Positions 7,935 through 21,498 of a stretch of 39,301 nucleotides of DNA are shown one piece after another. The stretch's first letter is position 1; each line of letters starts with the position of its first letter. The position numbers were made by a program, and so were the translations under genes. The stretch comes from Candidatus Saelkia tenebricola (GTDB taxonomy: Bacteria; Omnitrophota; Gorgyraeia; Kaelpiales; Kaelpiaceae). The DNA lies in NCBI GenBank assembly GCA_030765145.1, contig JAVCDA010000045.1:1-39301 (forward strand), read 5' to 3'. Under the pieces are notes generated by a model. The model made no database searches. It was not told the DNA's origin and saw only the letters and a list, made by a program, of their open reading frames with translations.

Positions 7935-7988
7935 TATCAATCATAGATATGATAGTATCTATCTCATATTTTTACAAGTACGTGAAAG

Positions 7989-7994
7989 TATAAT
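7989..7994 (+). promoter_or_regulatory. Possible -10 box for rpmB
   Basis: A perfect TATAAT lies 28 bases upstream of the rpmB start in the spacer shared with recG. No good -35 hexamer stands 16-18 bases before it, so the promoter call is tentative. The rpmB ribosome binding site (AAGGAGGAAATATCAA) follows. Confidence 0.35.
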
Positions 7995-8021
7995 CTTTAG
8001 TGGACAAGGAGGAAATATCAA

Positions 8022-8252
8022 ATGAGTAGAGTTTGTGAAATTTGCGGCAAAGGACCTGTTGCCGGACGTACAATAAAAAGACGCGGTATGGCTAAAAAGA
8101 AAGGCGGCGTAGGCAAAAAGACAACCGGAATAACCAAAAGGCGTTTTCTACCCAATCTGCAGAGCGTAAAAATCGAAGTTGACGGAAAGACAAAACGAAT
8201 CAGAGCTTGTACCTCCTGTATTTCTAAAGGAAAAATTAAAAAAGCAGCTTAG
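8022..8252 (+). CDS. rpmB: Large ribosomal subunit protein bL28 (zinc-ribbon form)
   Basis: This 76-residue protein begins MSRVCEICGKGP, typical of L28, and carries two Cys pairs (CEIC at 5-8 and CTSC near residue 63-66) that form the zinc ribbon. It is basic, with a Gly/Lys-rich middle (GMAKKKGGVGKKTTG). L28 belongs to the large subunit and helps tRNA passage and subunit joining. The start follows a strong AAGGAGG site. It is the only clear gene on the plus strand and stands alone, convergent with recJ and divergent from recG. Confidence 0.97.
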   Translation: MSRVCEICGKGPVAGRTIKRRGMAKKKGGVGKKTTGITKRRFLPNLQSVKIEVDGKTKRIRACTSCISKGKIKKAA

Positions 8253-8338
8253 GTGTAACTTTTCAAACCCCTACAAAGAAAATATTCGGAATCCCCTAGA
8301 TCCCAGTGACCATCTTTACAATTCATATACACACACAT
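8249..8338 (-). CDS. Possible short cysteine-containing protein (tentative)
   Basis: A 29-codon minus-strand frame between recJ and rpmB begins MCVYMNCKDGHWDLGDSEYF and has a protein-like make-up, with Cys2, Cys7 and Cys22, two Gly-Asp turns and several aromatic residues. The same frame stays open upstream into the end of recJ, in another phase, for at least 20 more codons (ending LLLNPDFR), but no usual start codon is found there. The ATG at 8338 has no ribosome binding site. Its stop codon overlaps the rpmB stop on the other strand. It could be a small gene, a decayed remnant, or chance. I do not recognise it. Confidence 0.3.
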   Translation of the reverse strand: MCVYMNCKDGHWDLGDSEYFLCRGLKSYT

Positions 8339-8390
8339 ACGAAAATCGGGATTAAGAAGCAGCTTTTTAAAAATAATAGAATAAGAACTG

Positions 8391-10082
8391 CTATACCTTC
8401 TCAGCCTTTCTATAATCTTCCAGAAATAACGTAACGCTTTTTACCCCCTCCCATTCGCCTTCTGAAGGAGTATAGGCTATGTCAATCAGCTCTCCCTCCT
8501 GAGGTATAGAAGCATCTTTACTCTTGAATAGCGCTTGGAAGCTAAGGCTATTTTTCTTCACCCAGAATTTATAAAACTTACGCGCTAAAGCACGCGGCTT
8601 TGTAATTACTTTAACAGATTCTGTCATAAAACGAGGCTCCGGATTTTCCGCTCCATATGGAGAAAGCACCTCAATATCTTCAAACAAACTATCGCTAATA
8701 TCATTAAACCCCAATATTCTATCCAGCTTTAATTTCGGTATAAAAGGAGCTTTCTCATACACACAACTAACATATTTATTCAATTCTTCTTTAAACTCGT
8801 TCAAGTTCTTCTTCTTTAAGGCCACACCACAGGCCGCAGCATGCCCACCAAATTCTTCCAATATTTCACAACAATCTGATACAGCCTGAAATATATTGAA
8901 CTCCGGGATTGACCTGCCAGAACCTTTAAGTAAACCTTTTGACTCTGAAAGCACAATGCAGGGGCGGTAATAAGTATCTGCTAATCTGGAAGCTACAATA
9001 CCTAAAACTCCCATATGCCAGTTTTCACCATAAACTACAATAACCTTGTTCTCAGAAAAATTAAACCCTTCCAATAAAACATTAGCTTGTTTTAAGATGT
9101 CTGATTCTATTAATCTACGTTTTTTATTTGCAGCATCAAGCTTACCTGCCAAATCTTGAGCTTCTTCTTCAGACTCAGTAACCAGTAAACGAAAAGCACC
9201 CTCGGCGGAATCAATTCTTCCTGCTGCATTTAAACGAGGTGCCATTATAAAAGAAATATTTCTGACACTAATATTTTCTTGTTTTAACCCTGCAACTTTA
9301 AATAATTCCTTCAAGCCTTTCCTTTTTGTGTTTTTTAAAATTTTTAGCCCTTCTTTAACAAGCACTCTGTTTTCCCCTCGTAACCCTGAAACATCTGCAA
9401 CCGTTCCTAAGCATACCAAATCTAGAAAATCCATCAATTTCTCATTCTGATGTCCTAATAAAGCCTGTAAAAACTTAAATACAAGTCCAACCGCAGCTAA
9501 ATCTTTATCTGGGTACTCACAACCATTTTGCCAAGGGTCTATTATTGCATCAGCTTTTGGATAAACATCTCCATGCGGTCTGTGGTGATCTATAATCAAT
9601 ACATCTATTCCTGAATCCTTCAATAATTTAACTTCTTCAAAAGCCGTTATACCGCAATCAAGCGTTATAAAAAGTGAAACACCTCCATCAATTGCACTCT
9701 TAACCGCCTCCTTACTTACTCCATACCCCTCTTCGATTCTATGTGGCAGGTAATAACTAGCGGAAACATTATGAGAATTAAAAAACTCATAAAGCAAGGC
9801 AAGTGAAGTTATTCCGTCAACATCATAATCGCTTAAAATCATAACATGCTCTTTGCGTTGAATTGACTGTTTTACTCTTTCAACAGCCTTTGCCATGTCT
9901 TTTAATCTAAATGAATCCGGCAAACCATAAAATGAGCTGAAAAGAAATTTCTCTGCCCCCAAAAGATCTGCTATCCCCCTATTTAACAACAACTGAGATA
10001 ATACAGGAGAAATTCCCAGGTTTTTAGTAAAGAGTTCTATCTTTTGGATATCAGAAGGAAAAACTTCCCAGATTTTACTCAT
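8391..10082 (-). CDS. recJ: Single-stranded-DNA 5'-3' exonuclease RecJ
   Basis: This 563-residue protein has the DHH phosphoesterase core: motif I DYDVDG (85-90), LDCG (141-144), the DHH motif (165-167) and the DHHA1 motif (GGHAAACG) in the second half, followed by an OB-like C-terminal region. RecJ degrades single-stranded DNA in recombination and mismatch or base-excision repair, using Mn2+ or Mg2+. Its length fits the family. The start codon overlaps the stop of the upstream PIG-L gene by four bases (ATGA), which implies coupled translation. It is the last gene of the long minus-strand run that begins in the ribosomal cluster. Confidence 0.97.
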   Translation of the reverse strand: MSKIWEVFPSDIQKIELFTKNLGISPVLSQLLLNRGIADLLGAEKFLFSSFYGLPDSFRLKDMAKAVERVKQSIQRKEHVMILSDYDVDGITSLALLYEFFNSHNVSASYYLPHRIEEGYGVSKEAVKSAIDGGVSLFITLDCGITAFEEVKLLKDSGIDVLIIDHHRPHGDVYPKADAIIDPWQNGCEYPDKDLAAVGLVFKFLQALLGHQNEKLMDFLDLVCLGTVADVSGLRGENRVLVKEGLKILKNTKRKGLKELFKVAGLKQENISVRNISFIMAPRLNAAGRIDSAEGAFRLLVTESEEEAQDLAGKLDAANKKRRLIESDILKQANVLLEGFNFSENKVIVVYGENWHMGVLGIVASRLADTYYRPCIVLSESKGLLKGSGRSIPEFNIFQAVSDCCEILEEFGGHAAACGVALKKKNLNEFKEELNKYVSCVYEKAPFIPKLKLDRILGFNDISDSLFEDIEVLSPYGAENPEPRFMTESVKVITKPRALARKFYKFWVKKNSLSFQALFKSKDASIPQEGELIDIAYTPSEGEWEGVKSVTLFLEDYRKAEKV

Positions 10083-10771
10083 AATGACTCAGTACGCAAA
10101 AAACCTTCGGCATAGAGAGATTTTAATTTCAACCCCTTGGCTAATTTTCTATCTCTCTCGCGAACTCTTTGTAACAACCCCTGGCTTCCGGTATTAAAAT
10201 CCGGATTCTTAAATTGAGATTGATACTCACCTAAAGCAAGGAGCTTTAACTCCATCAAAGGCTCATCGAATTCCACACAGAAGTTTACCTCTGCAGGGTT
10301 ATAATCTTCCCACACACTTTTATAACAATAAATAATGGATTTAATATCATATTGAATTAATGCTTCATCTATTATCTGGGCCGCTTTTTTATGAGTTGAA
10401 TTAGGATCTTTATCTATACATACAAAAACAACATCAGGCATGAATGTAGTAAGTAAGTCATACACCACTTCAACATCTTCTGAATCCGGAACTCTTGTTT
10501 TGTAAAACGGTAAATCTAAAAATTCCAAATCTTTTTCCCGAACCCCTAATATCGAGCAGGCTTTAATAGCTTCTCTTCTCCTGATTTTCTTTTTCTTTAA
10601 ATCAGAGCCGTTCCCACTAACCCCCCGTTCTCCGTCTGTAAGATAAGCAACCTTAAAAATACCGCCCCTCTCAGCAATCTTCCTAATTCCAATTCCCATT
10701 CCGATTACCTCGTCATCAGGATGGGGTGAAAAAATGATAATTTTTTTATGTTCAGGAATAGAATTAATCAC
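10079..10771 (-). CDS. PIG-L/LmbE family zinc-dependent deacetylase
   Basis: This 230-residue protein carries the family signature HPDDE (residues 17-21) in the first strand-loop (IIIFSPHPDDEVIGMG), where His and Asp bind zinc and the next Asp acts as base. RRREAIKACSILGV follows at about 64-77, and a later His in DPNSTHKKA completes the metal site. The family removes acetyl groups from N-acetylglucosamine-type sugars in lipids, glycans or small thiols. The exact substrate is not readable. It overlaps secDF upstream and recJ downstream by four bases each (ATGA junctions), an unusual setting that gives no clear functional hint. Confidence 0.9.
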   Translation of the reverse strand: MINSIPEHKKIIIFSPHPDDEVIGMGIGIRKIAERGGIFKVAYLTDGERGVSGNGSDLKKKKIRRREAIKACSILGVREKDLEFLDLPFYKTRVPDSEDVEVVYDLLTTFMPDVVFVCIDKDPNSTHKKAAQIIDEALIQYDIKSIIYCYKSVWEDYNPAEVNFCVEFDEPLMELKLLALGEYQSQFKNPDFNTGSQGLLQRVRERDRKLAKGLKLKSLYAEGFLRTESL

Positions 10772-12933
10772 ACTCTTTTACCCCGCATCCAATCCACAAT
10801 AACAGGCGAAGCGATAAAAACGGATGAATATGTTCCCACGATAACACCTACAAGAAGAACAAATGCAAAAGGATTTATCACTTCTCCTCCAAAAACAAAC
10901 AGAGAAATTACGGTTAAGAGTGTAGTTAAAGATGTAAGAAGAGTCCTACTTAAAGTCTGGTTAAGAGATACATTGACAAGTTCTGAAAACTCCATTTTAC
11001 GCTGCAACCGCATATTCTCACGTATTCTTACAAAAACAACGATAGTATCATTGATAGAATAGCCTACTATTGTAAGTAAAGCTGCAATCACAGGCAGCGA
11101 AAATTCTCTCGCAGTAAAACTCATAGCACCTGCACTTATTAAAATATCATGAAGAAGAGCTATGATTGCTGCAATGGCAAATTTAAACTTAAATCTAATT
11201 GCAATATATATACACATTGCAATGAGAGAAAAAGCTATAGCATTAATAGCTTTCTTCCTTAAATCTTTCCCTACCATAGCACCAACGCTTTCAGTACGAA
11301 GCATCAATACATTCTCTTGTCCAAAACTCGTTCTGAATTTCTCAACTATTTCATCAGTTGTTCCAGCATAAGCCCGTATTATATACCTATTTGCATCTCT
11401 TACTTTTTGAATCAAAGAATCTTCGAGGTTAATTTCTCTCAACAATTCTCTGATGTCATGAGTAGAAGTATTGATTTTAAACTCATATTCCTGTAAAACC
11501 CCTCCTGTAAAATCTATACCAAAATTCTTATCCCCTCTTTTTACGAATGAAACTGCCCCTAAAGTTATTATTGAAAGCGATAGAATATAGGCAAAATGCC
11601 TTTTAGAAATTAACTTTAATTTTGGAACATTTGGAAACACACTTAACATAGGAAGCTTTTTCAACCCATGAGATGTTAGAAAATCAAACACTACTCTGCT
11701 TACAAAAAGAGCTGTAAACATACTTCCCAATATACCGATGCTTAATGTTGTTGCAAACCCCTTAATCGGACCTGTACCGAACTGAAAAAGTATCAAAGCT
11801 GCAATTAGAGTTGTGAGATTAGCGTCAAAAATGGTTAAAAATGCTTTCTTATATCCAGCCTGAACACTTGCAGCAAGAGTCTTACCTAATCTCAACTCTT
11901 CCCTTATTCTCTCATATATTAAAACGTTGGCATCTACCGCCATACCTATTGTTAAAACAATGCCCGCAATCCCAGGTAAAGTCAAAGTTGCTCCAAAATA
12001 ACCCAATGCACCAAGGATTATTAGAATATTAATTACCAAAGCAAGAAGTGCAACTATTCCAGCCAAAAGATAATACAAAAACATAAAAACTGCTACCACA
12101 ATCCCGCCAATAGCTATCGCTTTAACACCTTTATCTATGGAATCCTTACCTAAAAGTGGTCCTACAGTCCTTTCCTCTTCAATAACCAAAGGAGCAGGCA
12201 AAGCTCCAGCTTTCAACACTATAGCTAAATCCTTTGCTTCCTGAAGTCCAAATCTACCGCTTATTATAGCCTCACCTGAAGGAATTTTCTCCTTTATTAC
12301 AGGAGCAGATTGAACATTCCCATCTAAAATTATTGCAAGTTGCTTACCTACATTTTCAGCAGTAATCTTAGAGAATCTCCTGGCTCCTTTAGAATCGAAT
12401 TTTATTCCCACAATGGGCTGATTAAATCTGGACTGGTCAAAACGAACTTCCGCATTCACCAAGTATTCTCCTGTAAGAGATGCTTCCTGCTTTATCAACA
12501 AAGGATCCTTATCCAGATATTTAAGCTCATAACCTACTGGAACATTACCCTCTAAAGCCCTCCTGAGAAGTCCTGGCTCCTTAGAAACCAGTTTAAATTC
12601 CAGAAGAGCAGTTTGACCAATTAATTTAACAGCCCGATCCCTTTCTGTAATACCAGGCAATTGTATTAAGATTTTATCTTTCCCTTGCTTCTGAAGCACC
12701 GGTTCTTTAACACCGAATTCATCAATTCTATTTCGCAATATTTCAAGAGCCCTTTCAAGCGCATCTTTTCTTGCATCCTCTGGTATTTTGGAAGTCTCGA
12801 CCCTTAAAACAAGATGCATCCCACCTTTTAAATCCAAACCTAAATTTATCTTCTCATTCAATGGATATAAACTCACAACAGATACCCCTACAACAGCTAA
12901 AATAATGACTATTTTCCAAAAAAATCCTCTCAT
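10768..12933 (-). CDS. secDF: Fused protein-export membrane protein SecDF
   Basis: This 721-residue protein joins SecD and SecF in one chain. The SecD half has the N-terminal membrane helix, the LGLDLKGGMH motif (31-40), a large periplasmic domain and TM helices 2-6 (GIAGIVLTIGMAVDANVLIYE). The SecF half begins near the NFGIDFTGGV motif and ends with TM helices containing GYSINDTIVVFVRIRE. SecDF uses the proton motive force to pull secreted proteins out of the SecYEG channel. I chose the ATG at 12933, nine bases after AAAGGAGG, rather than a TTG 30 bases upstream. It lies downstream of tgt and yajC, the classical order. Confidence 0.97.
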   Translation of the reverse strand: MRGFFWKIVIILAVVGVSVVSLYPLNEKINLGLDLKGGMHLVLRVETSKIPEDARKDALERALEILRNRIDEFGVKEPVLQKQGKDKILIQLPGITERDRAVKLIGQTALLEFKLVSKEPGLLRRALEGNVPVGYELKYLDKDPLLIKQEASLTGEYLVNAEVRFDQSRFNQPIVGIKFDSKGARRFSKITAENVGKQLAIILDGNVQSAPVIKEKIPSGEAIISGRFGLQEAKDLAIVLKAGALPAPLVIEEERTVGPLLGKDSIDKGVKAIAIGGIVVAVFMFLYYLLAGIVALLALVINILIILGALGYFGATLTLPGIAGIVLTIGMAVDANVLIYERIREELRLGKTLAASVQAGYKKAFLTIFDANLTTLIAALILFQFGTGPIKGFATTLSIGILGSMFTALFVSRVVFDFLTSHGLKKLPMLSVFPNVPKLKLISKRHFAYILSLSIITLGAVSFVKRGDKNFGIDFTGGVLQEYEFKINTSTHDIRELLREINLEDSLIQKVRDANRYIIRAYAGTTDEIVEKFRTSFGQENVLMLRTESVGAMVGKDLRKKAINAIAFSLIAMCIYIAIRFKFKFAIAAIIALLHDILISAGAMSFTAREFSLPVIAALLTIVGYSINDTIVVFVRIRENMRLQRKMEFSELVNVSLNQTLSRTLLTSLTTLLTVISLFVFGGEVINPFAFVLLVGVIVGTYSSVFIASPVIVDWMRGKRV

Positions 12934-13007
12934 TATCTGCTTCCTCCTTTTCCCATATAACAAATCTTGCTTGAAAATATATTTTAAAAACAGAATGATT
13001 CGTGCAA

Positions 13008-17824
<4,817 letters not shown>

Positions 17825-17833
17825 AAATAGAAA

Positions 17834-19369
17834 TTACTCCCACTCGATTGTAGCAGGTGGCTTAGAACTAATATCATATACAACACGATTTACCCCCCTC
17901 ACTTCATTGATTATTCGATTTGAGATTAGCTCTATAATATGATGTGGCATTTTTACCCAATCAGCAGTCATCCCGTCAACACTCTTTACAATCCTTACAG
18001 CCAACACATTCTCATATGTCCTTTCATCTCCCATCACACCAACACTTTTAACAGGTAAAAGAACTGCAAATGCCTGCCAAACTTTTCTATAAAAACCATG
18101 TTTTTTAATTTCCTCTATTATAATTGCATCAGCTTCTTTCAATATATTAAGCCTTGTTTTAGTAACTTCACCGATAATCCTTACAGCAAGTCCAGGCCCC
18201 GGAAAAGGATGCCTATATACCATCTCCTCTGTAAGACCTAAATATTTGCCAATTTTTCTAACTTCATCCTTAAACAAAAATCTCAATGGTTCTACAAGTT
18301 TTAGTTTCATCTTCTTAGGTAACCCGCCCACATTATGATGAGTTTTGATTATAGCAGAAGGTCCTCCGAATGCAGATAGTGATTCTACAACGTCTGGATA
18401 TAATGTCCCCTGGGCTAAATATTTAATATCCCCTATTTTTTTTGCTGTTTCCTGAAAAACATTTACAAATTCTTCTCCAATAATTTTTCTTTTCTTCTCC
18501 GGATCAATAACATTTTTTAATTTGCTAATAAACCTATGCTCTGCATTGATATAATGAATATTCATACGCAAGCGCTTATCGAAAATGGCTTTTATTTTTT
18601 CAGGCTCTCCCTTTCTTAATAAACCATTATCAACAAAAACGCAATGTAGTTTTTCAGATATTGCCCTATGCAGCAAAACTGCAACAACAGAAGAGTCAAC
18701 TCCTCCTGAAAGCCCCAAAACAACCTTGTTTTCACCTACTTCTTGACGAATATTAACCAAAGAATCATTAACAAATGAAGATATCCTCCACTCACCTCGA
18801 GAAAGGCATATCTTTTTAAGAAAATTGTTTAAAATTTTCTTGCCGAACTGTGTATGAATAACTTCAGGATGGAACTGAACCCCGTAGATACGGTGTTTAA
18901 AATCTGCCATAGCAGCAATTTTGCTGTTTTTTGTATGGGCTATTTTTTTGAATCCCAGAGGTAGTTTACTAACTTGATCACTATGACTCATCCAACAGAT
19001 AAATTCTAATGGTATATCCTTAAAAAGATGGTCTTCTTTATCCACAAAAACTTTAACCCGACCATACTCCCTCTTTAAAGAATTATCTACCACTCCCCCT
19101 AACAATTTTGCCATGGCTTGCATACCATAACAAATACCTAGGATTGGAATCCCGAGTTTAAATATTTCAGTATCCGGTAAAGGAACCTTCTTGCCTATTA
19201 CGCTAGCAGGACCACCTGAAAGAATGATACCCAAAGGAGCATGCTTCTTAATTTCCTCTACAGAAATATTAAAAGGAACTATCTCAGAAAGAACCTTTGC
19301 TTCTCTAACCTTTCGAGCTATTAATTGGGTGTATTGAGAACCAAAATCAAGTATAAAAACCTTTTCCAT
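17834..19369 (-). CDS. guaA: GMP synthase (glutamine-hydrolysing)
   Basis: This 511-residue enzyme converts XMP to GMP. The N-terminal glutaminase domain has the nucleophile Cys80 (GICYGMQ) and the His167/Glu169 pair (GVQFHPEV). The ATP-pyrophosphatase domain has the P-loop SGGVDSS (221-227). The C-terminal dimerisation domain ends with the family's TIEWE. All catalytic residues are present and length is normal. It lies 59 bases after the IMP dehydrogenase-like gene, so the two steps of the guanine branch are adjacent. The ribosome binding site (AGAAGAG) is weak. Confidence 0.98.
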   Translation of the reverse strand: MEKVFILDFGSQYTQLIARKVREAKVLSEIVPFNISVEEIKKHAPLGIILSGGPASVIGKKVPLPDTEIFKLGIPILGICYGMQAMAKLLGGVVDNSLKREYGRVKVFVDKEDHLFKDIPLEFICWMSHSDQVSKLPLGFKKIAHTKNSKIAAMADFKHRIYGVQFHPEVIHTQFGKKILNNFLKKICLSRGEWRISSFVNDSLVNIRQEVGENKVVLGLSGGVDSSVVAVLLHRAISEKLHCVFVDNGLLRKGEPEKIKAIFDKRLRMNIHYINAEHRFISKLKNVIDPEKKRKIIGEEFVNVFQETAKKIGDIKYLAQGTLYPDVVESLSAFGGPSAIIKTHHNVGGLPKKMKLKLVEPLRFLFKDEVRKIGKYLGLTEEMVYRHPFPGPGLAVRIIGEVTKTRLNILKEADAIIIEEIKKHGFYRKVWQAFAVLLPVKSVGVMGDERTYENVLAVRIVKSVDGMTADWVKMPHHIIELISNRIINEVRGVNRVVYDISSKPPATIEWE

Positions 19370-19428
19370 CTCTTCTGACTATTGCAATTGCCGTGACTAA
19401 AAAACTTATAATTAAAGTAAATTTTTAT

Positions 19429-20589
19429 TTACTTGCCCATTCCCACGCCTTGAACCCTTTGAAAAAGCTTACCTTCGGTTTGAATAGAAGGAGCAATAAT
19501 AATCTCTACTTCATGCATCTGTTTGATATTTTCTACACCTAAGCTCCCCATTGCAGTCTGCAAAGCTCCTATTAAATTCTGCGAACCATCATCAACTCTT
19601 GCAGGTCCTAATAGTATTTCTTCTAAGGAACCCGTTTCACCGACATAAATCCTGGTTCCACGAGGCAAATTATAATGAGGAGTTGCCATACCCCAATGAT
19701 AACCTCTTCCAGGAGCCTCCTTTGCACGGGCTAAAGAAGATCCTATCATAACCGCATCAGCACCGGAGGCAAACGCTTTACAGATATCACCCCCCGTACG
19801 CATACCGCCATCAGTAATAACAGAAATATATTTTTTTGTCTCTTTGAAATAATCATCACGAGCTGCTGCAACATCAGCAGTTGCAGTAACTTGAGGAACT
19901 CCTATACCTAAAACTCCTCTAGTTGTGCAAGCTGCCCCCGGACCAATACCAACTAAAATTGCAGCTGCACCAGATTTCATTAAATCCATTGCCACCTGAT
20001 ATGTAACACAGTTGCCGACTATTACAGGAATTTTCATCCCACTACAAAATTTTTTATAATCAAAAATTGCATATTCACTAGATTTATGTTCTACAGAGGC
20101 AACTGTTGACTGAACAACAAATATATCGCATCCTGAGCTTTGAGCAATCTTACCAAATTTTTCAGCTCTTTGAGGTATAGCTGAAACCACACAATTACAT
20201 CCCGATTCCTTAATTTGAGTAATTCTTTTTACAATCAAATCTTCTTTAATAGATTCCTGATAAATTTTCTGCACAAGCTTGGTTGCTTCCTCAGGTTCAG
20301 CCTTGGCAATTTTTTCTAAAACCTGATCAGGATTCTCATATCGAGTCTGAACACCTTCTAAATTTAAAACAGCACATCCTCCTAATTTACCCATTGCAAT
20401 AGCAAATTCCACATCTACTACTCCATCCATTGCAGCAGCCAAAATAGGCATTTTATAATTTTTGTCTCCAAGTCTCCAGCTAACATCAACCTCATTAGGA
20501 TTCACCGTACATCTACCAGGCACTAAAGCTACTTCATCAAAACCATAAGCACGCCTCAGGCGCCTGTTACCTCCGATTACAATATCCAT
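19429..20589 (-). CDS. guaB3: GuaB3-type IMP dehydrogenase without CBS domains
   Basis: This 386-residue TIM-barrel protein resembles IMP dehydrogenase but is about 100 residues shorter, because the CBS (Bateman) pair is absent. The catalytic loop is [12 protein letters not shown] (214-225) with the active-site Cys221 present; the Ser-Ile of the usual GxxCxT loop is Ala-Ala, as in the GuaB3 subfamily. The flap region and the phosphate-binding [13 protein letters not shown] motif are also present. It should oxidise IMP to XMP for the neighbouring guaA. Without CBS domains it would lack the usual purine-nucleotide control. Some GuaB3 proteins have long been labelled only as related to IMP dehydrogenase, so activity is a strong inference. 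Confidence 0.88.
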   Translation of the reverse strand: MDIVIGGNRRLRRAYGFDEVALVPGRCTVNPNEVDVSWRLGDKNYKMPILAAAMDGVVDVEFAIAMGKLGGCAVLNLEGVQTRYENPDQVLEKIAKAEPEEATKLVQKIYQESIKEDLIVKRITQIKESGCNCVVSAIPQRAEKFGKIAQSSGCDIFVVQSTVASVEHKSSEYAIFDYKKFCSGMKIPVIVGNCVTYQVAMDLMKSGAAAILVGIGPGAACTTRGVLGIGVPQVTATADVAAARDDYFKETKKYISVITDGGMRTGGDICKAFASGADAVMIGSSLARAKEAPGRGYHWGMATPHYNLPRGTRIYVGETGSLEEILLGPARVDDGSQNLIGALQTAMGSLGVENIKQMHEVEIIIAPSIQTEGKLFQRVQGVGMGK

Positions 20590-20663
20590 CCTTCTTACCC
20601 CCTTAATTATAATTACAGATTACCATTACAATTAGCTGCTTTCGTTTTAAAAATCAGAATTTT

Positions 20664-21107
20664 TTACCAAGAAGAAGTGTCTCCAGATTTATCTGAAAAA
20701 GTTGTACTCATTGGTAATGCCTTATAAGAAAACTTTTCATCTATATCTGCTTCAACTTCATAAGAACCATAAATCCAACCTTTTAATTGAGGACCTCTTA
20801 AAGAACTATAATCACTTTCCTTTTTAGTATTAACAACAATATTTGACCCCTTAGCCGAAGACAAAAATTCTTTAGGTATTTCATTTAAATATTTTGGAAT
20901 AAGCTTCTTTAAAGAATTCGGTTGAGATTCGTTATCCTTACAATATTCAAGGATAGCAACCCTTATATATTCAAGATTAGTCTGAGTTGTTAAGTCCCTA
21001 ACCTTGTAAACATTCTTTTGTAACTTAGGCGTGATAAGATACACGAAGATTAAAACACCAGTTATAACAACCAGCAACTTGACTAAAATCCAACCTTTTC
21101 TTTCCAT
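20664..21107 (-). CDS. Type II secretion/type IV pilin-like protein with atypical N-terminus
   Basis: This protein of about 147 residues has an N-terminal helix (MERKGWILVKLLVVITGVL) shaped like a prepilin: a short basic leader, Gly, then a long hydrophobic helix. The tail (GWIYGSYEVEADIDEKFSY, ending in Ser-Ser-Trp) resembles small pseudopilins of the GspG type. Canonical pilins have Glu at position 5 of the mature form (GFTLVEL); here it is Lys (GWILVKL), and Phe1 is Trp. I use the ATG at 21107 because it places the leader correctly, although no ribosome binding site is evident; a TTG at 21146 extends the frame. No other pilus gene is nearby. Function is uncertain. Confidence 0.6.
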   Translation of the reverse strand: MERKGWILVKLLVVITGVLIFVYLITPKLQKNVYKVRDLTTQTNLEYIRVAILEYCKDNESQPNSLKKLIPKYLNEIPKEFLSSAKGSNIVVNTKKESDYSSLRGPQLKGWIYGSYEVEADIDEKFSYKALPMSTTFSDKSGDTSSW

Positions 21108-21165
21108 AGTTTTTAAAATAATACAGTTAAAAAACCTAAACTGCAAGCAATTTTTATTATCTTAA

Positions 21166-21495
21166 TTAAGAGGATAGAGTGAGGAAACCCCATGCTTTAT
21201 TATAAACACACATCTCACCTTCGGCAGTTGGTTGAAACCATACAGTAACTACTAATAAAGAATGCTTTATGTTGTAGCGCCATACTTCCGAAGCCCCATG
21301 ATGCTGACAAAAATATTTTGAAATCTTTACAGGTTCACCTAAAACATATTTTATCTCATCAATATTCATACCAGAAGTAATTTTCTGATATTGATGTTTA
21401 TCTATACTACGATATAAAAATCTATATGAAAAAACAATAACCATAATAATTACTAAACTAATTAAAATCAATATTTTCTGTCTCTTCTCAGACAT
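21166..21495 (-). CDS. Membrane-anchored BamE/SmpA-like small protein
   Basis: This 109-residue protein has one N-terminal membrane helix (ILILISLVIIMVIVFSYRFLY) and a soluble domain with the pattern ITSGMNIDEIKYVLGEP followed by VWRYNI. That pattern is typical of the SmpA/OmlA (BamE) fold: a helix pair starting with a GM..DEV-like turn, then strands. There is no lipobox Cys, so it is inner-membrane anchored rather than a lipoprotein. BamE-type folds take part in envelope assembly or bind other envelope proteins. It starts three bases after the LeuC-type gene. The family match is by pattern only. Confidence 0.6.
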   Translation of the reverse strand: MSEKRQKILILISLVIIMVIVFSYRFLYRSIDKHQYQKITSGMNIDEIKYVLGEPVKISKYFCQHHGASEVWRYNIKHSLLVVTVWFQPTAEGEMCVYNKAWGFLTLSS

Positions 21496-21498
21496 ACT

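Noticed and set aside
8358-8392. Possible terminator hairpin for recJ (AGCAG with CTGCT)
   Set aside because: The stem has a long loop, a wobble and a mismatch, and it is not followed by a run of T.
10748-11062. Plus-strand frame opposite the secDF end
   Set aside because: It is antisense to the clear SecF membrane segments, with no ribosome binding site and no recognisable domain.
20606-20611. TATAAT box before the GuaB3 gene as an internal promoter
   Set aside because: It lies only 17 bases from the ATG and has no -35 partner at proper spacing; the AT-rich spacer makes such a match likely by chance.
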